Assembly (NCBI GenBank): GCA_012513725.1 | Contig: JAAZBQ010000002.1 | Coordinates: forward strand, 1 to 5,385 | Source of the DNA: Chloroflexota bacterium | GTDB lineage: Bacteria > Chloroflexota > Anaerolineae > UBA1429 | Direction of reading: 5' to 3' | DNA: 5,385 nt | In this document: piece after piece, positions 1 to 4,690 of the stretch | Layout of the letters: every line of letters begins with the position of its first letter | Position numbering within the stretch: position 1 is the first letter of the stretch | Program-made: the position numbers and the translations under genes | The notes under the pieces: model-generated | What the model was told of the DNA's origin: nothing | What the model saw: only the letters and a program-made list of their open reading frames with translations | The model's database searches: none

Positions 1-1828
1 GCTGCACCGGGTCGATGCGCAGGCGGATGACCCCCTGCTGGGTCGGCCTACGCAGGCTGAACACCAACCGCTCGGCCTCCGAGGGCCCTACAGACAGGTC
101 GAGGTCCGTCACGTGCTCGACGTCGGCGCTCACGATGCTCGCGTCGTACGAGATGCGGACGGCGCCCCGCTCCCCGCGCACCAACACCTGGCCCTCGCCC
201 AACTCCACGCTGCCAAAGGTAAAGAGCACCGAGTCCAGCGTACCGGGCGCCGAGGCGAACGCCACCTCGTCGCTCACCTCCACCCAGCCGGCCGGCGCCT
301 CCCGGTGGAGTACCACCGTGCGCCGGAGCGACGTCAGGTCCGCCTCGGCCGGGTAGGCGCCGCGCATCTCGATGGTCATGGCGTCCAGGCGGTCGTCGAC
401 CACGCGGCCGACGAGTTCCGCCGCATACTCTTCTCCAGGCAGTTGGGCCTGCCCGTTCGGCACCGGCACCGGGTGCCCGAGGGACGAGTTGACGAAATGC
501 TCGTAACGCTGCGGGCTGAAATAGGCTTTGGTGTAGCGGCCTCGGCCGAGCTCGCAGAGCACCGACTCATCCTGCACGCGGACGATCAGGCTGCCCACAT
601 CGTTCTGGTTGTGCATCTCGCCGTTATGTCCACCCTTGGCGGCCACCACCAGCGCGTCGGGATCCGCCGGATCGAAGCGGGCGAACATCCACATCATGCC
701 GCCGAACCAGTCCCGCTTGGCGGGTACAAAGGCGCCGGCCGGCTCCTCCTCGACGGGCCAGGCCAGGGCGCGGAGCGCCCAGTGCATCTCGGCGGCACGG
801 GCCCCCTCCGGCTGCATGCGCGCCAGCTGCATCAGGGCGGGGTTCCCCAGCCGCTGGGAGAGGTACACCAGCAAGGGCCTCGGGTAGACGACCGTGGGGT
901 CGCAGTCGGAAAAGTTGGCGTAGGACCCCTGGTTCAGCATCGCCTTGAGGGGGAACTCGGCCGCTCTGGCGGCGTGCTCGCTGCCCATGAAGGTGATCCG
1001 GCCGCCCGTGGCCGCCTCGACGAGTTGCGAGATGACGGCATAGTTGCCAAAGCCATAGCCCCAGTACCCCGGCCCCTCGGAGGACCCGCCGTCCGGGTCG
1101 AACGTGTCCATATAGTCATCGAGGGAGCGCGCCCCCCGGGCGATGATCTCGGCCAGGCGAGCGAGGTCCTCTTCGAGGTAGAGCGCGGCGCCGAGCACGC
1201 CGGCGTTGCACACGGCGGTCCAGTTGTTCACCCGGCGCAGCGCGGTGTTGTACAGCCACCAATGGTCGTGGCGGGTGAGGTACGGCGTGAACAGGCGCCG
1301 ATCCACCTCGTCGCGGATGCGCTTGCCCAGGAGCGGGTCCAGCCGCTCGCCGACGAGATAGTCGCATTCGGCGAGGTCGATGCCGGTCCCGGCCGCGCCC
1401 AAGTCGATGACGGGATGATCCAGGTCGGTGAGCTCCGCCTGATGCGCCGGCAGGTCCCAACTGCTCTCCTCGCAGATGGCCCAGGCCACGTCGAGGAGCG
1501 GATCGAGAAAGCGGCCCTGGTCCTCCAGGCATTCGGCCAGCGTCAGCGCGGTGAGCATCCTGCGCCGCTCGCCGCGTGGCTCCTGGAACCCCTCCCGGCG
1601 GCCGATGCGCTGGAACTCGAGCCACAGCGTGGCGGGCAGGCCCGGGACGGGCTGGGAGGCCACGGCCTCCGCCTGGTTGATGTACTCCCGCACCTTTTCC
1701 GGCCCCAGCCGGGCCGCGATGGCTTCCCACGCGACACGATCGGCGATGCGCGGGAAGGGCGTAAAGGGCTGCGCCTCACGCAGGGCGAGCTCGATGTCGA
1801 CGGGGTTGTAGCGGTAGAGGTTGGTCAC
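1..1828 (-). CDS. Heparinase II/III family polysaccharide lyase, C-terminus off left edge
   Basis: Reading leftward from a GTG at 1828-1826, 609 codons run without a stop to base 2, so the C-terminus lies outside the window. The first half looks like the helical toroid domain of polysaccharide lyases. It has an NNWTAVCNAGVLG segment (residues 201-213) and FDPDGGSSEGPGYWGYGFG (243-261), whose tyrosines 255 and 258 are candidates for the catalytic Tyr. From about residue 366 the beta-sandwich heparinase II/III-like domain begins and carries GGHNGEMHNQNDVGS, with His401, His406, Asn409 and Asp410 matching the His/Asn-Asp motif of the family. Family members cleave uronic-acid glycosidic bonds by beta-elimination; the exact substrate (heparin-like, alginate or another uronan) cannot be read here. 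The N-terminus (MTNLYRYNPVDIELALREA) shows no signal peptide or lipobox, so a cytoplasmic enzyme acting on imported oligomers is likely. The gene is divergent from the binding-protein genes. The family is confident, the substrate unknown. Confidence 0.9.
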   Translation of the reverse strand, partial: MTNLYRYNPVDIELALREAQPFTPFPRIADRVAWEAIAARLGPEKVREYINQAEAVASQPVPGLPATLWLEFQRIGRREGFQEPRGERRRMLTALTLAECLEDQGRFLDPLLDVAWAICEESSWDLPAHQAELTDLDHPVIDLGAAGTGIDLAECDYLVGERLDPLLGKRIRDEVDRRLFTPYLTRHDHWWLYNTALRRVNNWTAVCNAGVLGAALYLEEDLARLAEIIARGARSLDDYMDTFDPDGGSSEGPGYWGYGFGNYAVISQLVEAATGGRITFMGSEHAARAAEFPLKAMLNQGSYANFSDCDPTVVYPRPLLVYLSQRLGNPALMQLARMQPEGARAAEMHWALRALAWPVEEEPAGAFVPAKRDWFGGMMWMFARFDPADPDALVVAAKGGHNGEMHNQNDVGSLIVRVQDESVLCELGRGRYTKAYFSPQRYEHFVNSSLGHPVPVPNGQAQLPGEEYAAELVGRVVDDRLDAMTIEMRGAYPAEADLTSLRRTVVLHREAPAGWVEVSDEVAFASAPGTLDSVLFTFGSVELGEGQVLVRGERGAVRISYDASIVSADVEHVTDLDLSVGPSEAERLVFSLRRPTQQGVIRLRIDPVQ

Positions 1829-1833
1829 GTCGT

Positions 1834-1839
1834 CCTCCT
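1834..1839 (-). promoter_or_regulatory. Ribosome binding site that fixes the GTG start of the lyase
   Basis: On the minus strand a perfect AGGAGG lies 5 nt upstream of the GTG at 1828. The frame stays open further upstream, with another GTG at 1894, but that codon has no Shine-Dalgarno sequence and would add low-complexity residues from the GC palindrome. The GTG at 1828 is therefore the preferred start. Confidence 0.8.
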
Positions 1840-1861
1840 GTTGATCGGCGTTGATCGACCC

Positions 1862-1879
1862 GCGGCGCGGCCGCGCCGC
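1862..1879. promoter_or_regulatory. 18-bp perfect GC palindrome, candidate operator or RNA hairpin
   Basis: GCGGCGCGGCCGCGCCGC is a perfect inverted repeat with no spacer. It lies 33 nt upstream of the lyase GTG and inside the transcript predicted from the candidate minus-strand promoter. It could be a repressor site or an RNA hairpin in the leader. In a GC-rich genome a GC-only palindrome has weaker significance than its length suggests. Confidence 0.35.
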
Positions 1880-1902
1880 AGGGTGCCCATGCACCTGGCC
1901 AT

Positions 1903-1931
1903 ACGCTAGCCCGTGCACTGCCCTGCGTCAA
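1903..1931 (-). promoter_or_regulatory. Candidate promoter of the lyase gene
   Basis: On the minus strand TTGACG (1931-1926) matches a sigma-70 -35 box at five of six positions. Seventeen bases later TAGCGT (1908-1903) is a weak -10 box, matching three of six. Transcription would start near 1896 and give a leader of roughly 70 nt containing the 18-bp palindrome. The -35 box is good and the -10 box poor, so this is tentative. Confidence 0.35.
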
Positions 1932-1993
1932 GCCCCTCGGCCGGGCGGCTCTGGCCGTACGCCCCCTCCACCGGAGCGCATGGCGCCGGAATG

Positions 1994-2022
1994 TTGACTG
2001 GCATCGCCCGCTATGGTATTCT
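1994..2022 (+). promoter_or_regulatory. Candidate extended -10 promoter of the first binding protein
   Basis: TTGACT (1994-1999) lies 17 bp before TATTCT (2017-2022), and TGG directly precedes the -10 box, giving the extended -10 form TGnTATTCT. Transcription would begin near 2029, leaving a leader of about 180 nt before the start codon at 2208. The match to housekeeping sigma-factor boxes is reasonable and the position between divergent genes is right. Confidence 0.5.
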
Positions 2023-2127
2023 CTTCGCGCTACGCCGCCATCGGGCGCAGGCTAGCACGGCCCCGGCCCAGGCCTATTGGGCCCCATGCGAAGGGAGGCC
2101 TACAGCACAAGAGCACGACGCGATCCT

Positions 2128-2153
2128 CTTATTGATTGCACGATCTCCGATAG
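2128..2153 (+). promoter_or_regulatory. Leader block shared by both binding-protein genes, copy 1
   Basis: CTTATTGAT (2128-2136), 11 intervening bases, then CGATAG (2148-2153). The same two words, 9 bases apart, occur in the leader of the paralogous gene at 4582-4605. Shorter words also occur upstream in the same order in both leaders (CCCAT, GGAGG, CACAAG). The AT-rich 9-mer stands out in GC-rich surroundings. It may be a regulator site or a conserved RNA segment, or a remnant of the gene duplication. Confidence 0.4.
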
Positions 2154-2196
2154 GGTCCCGCACCACCGGCAAGACGACACCAGATGCCGCAATGGC

Positions 2197-2203
2197 GAAG
2201 GAG
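2197..2203 (+). promoter_or_regulatory. Ribosome binding site selecting the ATG at 2208
   Basis: GAAGGAG ends 4 nt before the ATG at 2208. An in-frame ATG at 2184 lies 24 bases upstream but has no Shine-Dalgarno sequence and would put eight extra residues before the twin-arginine signal. Starting at 2208 also places the twin arginines (6-7) and lipobox cysteine (25) exactly as in the downstream paralogue. Confidence 0.75.
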
Positions 2204-2207
2204 CCCT

Positions 2208-4235
2208 ATGAACCAGATCACGCGTCGCGAGTTTCTCCGTATCTCCTCGCTGGCGACCGCCGCGACGGTCGCAGCAGCCTGTGGGGCCCCCCCCGGCGCC
2301 CCTACCGCCCCCACGTCAGCACCAGCCGTCAGCGAGCCCAGCGCCCCCCAAGCGCCGGCCGCCGAACAGCCCAGCGCGGCACCCGCCGTCGAGGGCCAGG
2401 CCCGCTTCAAAGAAGCCCCCATGCTGGCCGACCTCGTGGAAGCCGGCGAACTACCTCCCGTGGACGAGCGCCTGCCCGAGAACCCCTGCGTCTGCCCGAC
2501 GCATGAGGGCATCGGCAACTTTGGCGGCACCATGCGCCGGGCGTTCAGAGGCATGTCGGACCGCAACGGCCCCTCGAAGGTGATTGCGGAGGGCTGGACC
2601 TGGTACAACCAGGACCTCACCGTGCGCCCGAACATGATCGAGTCCTGGGAGATCAACGAGGACGCCTCGGTGTGGACGGTCAGGCTGCGGCCGGGCATGA
2701 AGTGGTCCGATGGCGCGCCGTACACGACGGCGAGCATGATGTGGTACCACGAGCACCAGGTCATGAACTCGGAGCTGACGACCAGCCCGGCAAACCAGTG
2801 GTCGACTGGCTCACCCAAGGTGGCGGCCTCACCAGAGGCGCCCGACGACTTTACCGCCGTCGTCACGTTTGCGGAACCCAAGCCCTTGTGGGCGTTTGAC
2901 ATGACCCGCTTTTCCCCGATGACCCCGCACCACCATGTCGAGCAGTTTCACATCGACTTTGCCGACAAGGACGACCTCGTCGCAGCGGCCCAGGCGGCCG
3001 GCCTCGAGACGTGGATGGACTGGTTCAACGACCGGAACAACTGGACCAATAACATCGAGCGGCCCAACACCGGGCCATGGATCGCGACGAACACGCTGGA
3101 CAACGAGCTGTTCGTCATGGAGCGCAACCCCTACTTTTGGCAGGTGGATGCGGAGGGGCAGCAGCTGCCCTACATCGACCGGGTGCAGCACCGTCTGTAC
3201 GAATCGCCTGACGTGTTCAACATGTGGATCATCAGCGGCGAGATCGACTTTCAGGCGCGAGACGTCGCCATCGCCAACTATACGCTCTTTAAGGAGAACG
3301 AGGCGGAGGGCGACTACCGGGTCTTCCTCGGGGCCAGCGCGAGCCACCGCTGCATGCAGGCCAACCTCACGACCAAGAACCCCAGGCTGCGCGAGTTCTT
3401 TAACAAGCGCGAGGTGCGCCAGGCCCTGATGTACGCGGTGGACCGCGACGAGATGAACGAGTTGATCTACGATGGCCTGGCCAAGCCGCGGCAATATTCG
3501 CCGCTGGAGCAATCGCCGCAGTACTATGAGACGCTATCCACCTCGCACATCCAGTACGACCCGGACCTGGCAAACCAGCTCCTCGACGAGGCCGGCTATG
3601 CCGAGCGCGGAGCGGACGGCTTCCGTGTATGGCCCGATGGGTCGGGAGAGCCGATCGCGTTCATGATCGAGGGCACGGCGGCGGCGGGCACGCCCGACGA
3701 GGACGCGGCCCACATGCTCGGCACGTACCACGAGGCCATCGGCATCAAGACCAACTACCGGTACTTTGAGCGCTCGCTGTACACCGAGCACTTTAACGCG
3801 AACGAGATCGAAGCCGCCTTCTGGGGTGGCGATCGCACGGTCCTCCCCATCGTTGCCCCGTTTATCTTTGTCGGTGTGAATGCGGACCGCCCCTGGGCAT
3901 GCGCCTGGGCGCTCTACCGCAACTCGAACGGGTCCGACCCGAACGGCGAGGAGCCGCCGGAGGGGCACTGGATCTGGGACATCTGGGAAAACTGGGACAA
4001 GATGCTCCTGGACCCAGACGATGGCGCCCGGAATGAGTATTTCCGGAACATCATGGACATCTGGGCCGAAGAGATCCCGCAGATCGGCTATCTCGGCCAG
4101 TTCCCCGCCCCGATCATCGTCAAGAACGGCTTCAAGGGCTACCTGGACAACCAGGTACTCGACGACACGACGGAGGACGAGCACCTGCTGAATCCCCAGT
4201 CGTACTACTGGGAGGATCCCTCTCAGCACGCCTAG
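2208..4235 (+). CDS. Family 5 ABC transporter substrate-binding lipoprotein (Tat-exported), complete
   Basis: This 675-residue protein begins with a twin-arginine signal (TRREFLRISSL, residues 5-15) ending in a lipobox with Cys25 (VAAAC). It is therefore predicted to be exported folded by Tat and lipid-anchored outside the membrane. Residues 26 to about 63 form a Pro/Ala/Ser-rich linker. The remainder matches family 5 solute-binding proteins (SBP_bac_5, DppA/OppA type): SWEIN (146-150) and KWSDG (165-169) in the N-lobe, NTGPW (287-291), ERNPYFW (305-311), and KREVRQALMYAVDR (400-413) in the second lobe. The C-terminal segment is rich in aromatic and acidic residues and includes NPQSYYWEDP. 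It is longer than typical peptide binders of about 530-600 aa. Family members bind peptides, nickel chelates or, in several lineages, oligosaccharides. A sugar-chain ligand is inferred here from the neighbouring lyase. The gene is followed by a terminator-like hairpin, and the adjacent gene is a paralogue. Confidence 0.95.
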   Translation: MNQITRREFLRISSLATAATVAAACGAPPGAPTAPTSAPAVSEPSAPQAPAAEQPSAAPAVEGQARFKEAPMLADLVEAGELPPVDERLPENPCVCPTHEGIGNFGGTMRRAFRGMSDRNGPSKVIAEGWTWYNQDLTVRPNMIESWEINEDASVWTVRLRPGMKWSDGAPYTTASMMWYHEHQVMNSELTTSPANQWSTGSPKVAASPEAPDDFTAVVTFAEPKPLWAFDMTRFSPMTPHHHVEQFHIDFADKDDLVAAAQAAGLETWMDWFNDRNNWTNNIERPNTGPWIATNTLDNELFVMERNPYFWQVDAEGQQLPYIDRVQHRLYESPDVFNMWIISGEIDFQARDVAIANYTLFKENEAEGDYRVFLGASASHRCMQANLTTKNPRLREFFNKREVRQALMYAVDRDEMNELIYDGLAKPRQYSPLEQSPQYYETLSTSHIQYDPDLANQLLDEAGYAERGADGFRVWPDGSGEPIAFMIEGTAAAGTPDEDAAHMLGTYHEAIGIKTNYRYFERSLYTEHFNANEIEAAFWGGDRTVLPIVAPFIFVGVNADRPWACAWALYRNSNGSDPNGEEPPEGHWIWDIWENWDKMLLDPDDGARNEYFRNIMDIWAEEIPQIGYLGQFPAPIIVKNGFKGYLDNQVLDDTTEDEHLLNPQSYYWEDPSQHA

Positions 4236-4243
4236 TGGGACCG

Positions 4244-4270
4244 GAGGGGTGGCGCGCATGCGCCCCCCTC
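4244..4270 (+). terminator. Terminator-like hairpin after the first binding-protein gene
   Basis: Eight bases after the TAG stop, GAGGGG and GGCGC (4244-4255, with T4250 bulged) pair with GCGCC and CCCCTC (4260-4270) around the loop GCAT, making an 11-bp GC-rich stem. The following bases (TCTTCGG) are only modestly T-rich, so intrinsic termination may be inefficient. Some read-through into the second gene is possible. Confidence 0.6.
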
Positions 4271-4346
4271 TCTTCGGCTGTCTTCCAGAGACCTGTTGCC
4301 ACCTGCTATCGATGGCCCCGCGCATGCGGCCACCGGGCGGGCTTGC

Positions 4347-4375
4347 TTGACATGCTTCGCCATCCTGCATAATAT
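4347..4375 (+). promoter_or_regulatory. Candidate sigma-70-like promoter of the second binding protein
   Basis: A perfect TTGACA (4347-4352) is followed by TAATAT (4370-4375) at 17 bp, or alternatively CATAAT (4368-4373, five of six matches) at 15 bp. This AT-rich patch stands out in the GC-rich intergenic DNA. Transcription would start near 4380, more than 300 nt before the ATG at 4691. Confidence 0.55.
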
Positions 4376-4469
4376 GGGGGCGCGTTCTGGAGCCTCTGTT
4401 GGGCCTGCGTTCTACCACTTTTCCGTCCACTCGCTGTTGCCGGCCTGGCGCTCCGTAGCGCTCCAACCC

Positions 4470-4532
4470 GCGCCGTACCCGGCGACGACTGCGCCGTACC
4501 CGGCGACGACCGCGCCGTACCCGGCGACCAGC
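4470..4532. repeat. Three tandem copies of a 21-bp repeat
   Basis: Units at 4470-4490, 4491-4511 and 4512-4532 each begin GCGCCGTACCCGGCGAC. The first two units differ only at the last base and the third diverges over its last four bases. The array lies within the predicted transcript leader of the second binding-protein gene. The unit length is a multiple of three and one frame reads APYPATT repeatedly, but no convincing start or ribosome binding site supports translation. Confidence 0.9.
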
Positions 4533-4581
4533 CCATAGGAGGTGCCCACAAGCCACACCCCGGTGTCGTGATGGTAGTCTG

Positions 4582-4605
4582 CTTATTGATGGTCGGTATC
4601 GATAG
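4582..4605 (+). promoter_or_regulatory. Leader block shared by both binding-protein genes, copy 2
   Basis: CTTATTGAT (4582-4590), 9 intervening bases, then CGATAG (4600-4605), matching the pair at 2128-2153. Here the second half extends to the 8-bp palindrome TATCGATA (4597-4604). It ends 85 nt before the ATG, compared with 54 nt for copy 1. Its function is unknown. Confidence 0.4.
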
Positions 4606-4610
4606 TGTTC

Positions 4611-4655
4611 CACTGACGCCCACCTGCCGGAGCCACCCACGTCAGTGACGGCTCC
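4611..4655 (+). promoter_or_regulatory. Overlapping inverted repeats upstream of the second ribosome binding site
   Basis: CACTGACG (4611-4618) is exactly complementary to CGTCAGTG (4640-4647). GGAGCC (4629-4634) is complementary to GGCTCC (4650-4655). The two pairings interleave and so would compete in RNA. In addition CGTCAGTGACG (4640-4650) is a perfect odd palindrome with central G, the shape of a repressor half-site pair. All of this lies 20-65 nt before the ribosome binding site. It could be a leader switch or a DNA operator. Confidence 0.4.
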
Positions 4656-4690
4656 CAGGCACACGGAAGTGCCATGAAAGGAACCTGACC

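Larger units (their letters stand above)
1829..2207. other. Divergent intergenic region between lyase and first binding protein
   Basis: This is 379 bp without a supported gene. It contains, left to right, the lyase ribosome binding site, a tandem TTGATCG direct repeat (1841-1847 and 1851-1857), an 18-bp palindrome, candidate promoters on both strands, a small hairpin (GGCCCA 2065-2070 with TGGGCC 2078-2083), two copies of AGGCCTA (2070-2076 and 2096-2102), and the leader block shared with the downstream paralogue. The layout suits regulation of both directions from one region, but no operator is proven. Confidence 0.7.
4236..4690. other. Intergenic region and long leader between the two binding-protein genes
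   Basis: This is 455 bp with no supported gene. It holds a terminator-like hairpin just after the first binding-protein gene, a small palindromic stretch around GCGCATGCG (4320-4328), a promoter candidate at 4347-4375, three 21-bp tandem repeats (4470-4532), the shared leader block (4582-4605), and nested inverted repeats (4611-4655). The second gene's ribosome binding site AAAGGAA lies at 4677-4683, about 8 nt before its ATG. The order suggests separate transcription of the second gene with an unusually long leader of about 310 nt. Confidence 0.7.

Noticed and set aside
113..1909. A 598-codon open frame on the plus strand across the lyase gene
   Set aside because: It is antisense to the lyase, whose frame contains recognisable heparinase motifs. 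The plus-strand product is rich in His/Arg/Gly/Ala without domain features, as expected of a shadow frame in GC-rich DNA.
2184..2207. Upstream in-frame ATG as start of the first binding protein
   Set aside because: It has no Shine-Dalgarno sequence, and it would shift the twin-arginine signal eight residues inward compared with the paralogue.
4470..4532. The 21-bp repeat as a CRISPR array
   Set aside because: The units are directly adjacent with no unique spacers, and there are only three copies.
4296..4538. Small plus-strand open frame of 80 codons ending in APYPATT repeats
   Set aside because: It would start at TTG without a clear ribosome binding site, and the best promoter candidate (4347-4375) lies inside it. 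The repeated peptide is a by-product of the 21-bp repeat.
4571..4648. 25-codon open frame (MVVCLLMVGID...) in the second leader
   Set aside because: The nearest AGGAGG (4537-4542) is about 28 nt upstream, too far to direct this start, and the frame ends within the inverted repeats. A leader peptide cannot be excluded but is unsupported.
4611..4655. H-type pseudoknot made from both inverted repeats
   Set aside because: Only two bases (4648-4649) would have to cross an 8-bp stem, which is sterically implausible. Mutually exclusive hairpins are the better reading.
3534..4664. A 376-codon open frame on the minus strand spanning the end of the first binding-protein gene and the intergenic region
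   Set aside because: It is antisense to a clear coding sequence, Arg/Val-rich with no recognisable domain, and crosses the terminator, promoter and repeats. It is best explained by low stop-codon frequency in GC-rich DNA.
4674..4688. Four-codon frame ATG AAA GGA ACC TGA just before the second binding-protein gene
   Set aside because: It is formed by the Shine-Dalgarno bases themselves and has no ribosome binding site of its own. Chance occurrence is likely.
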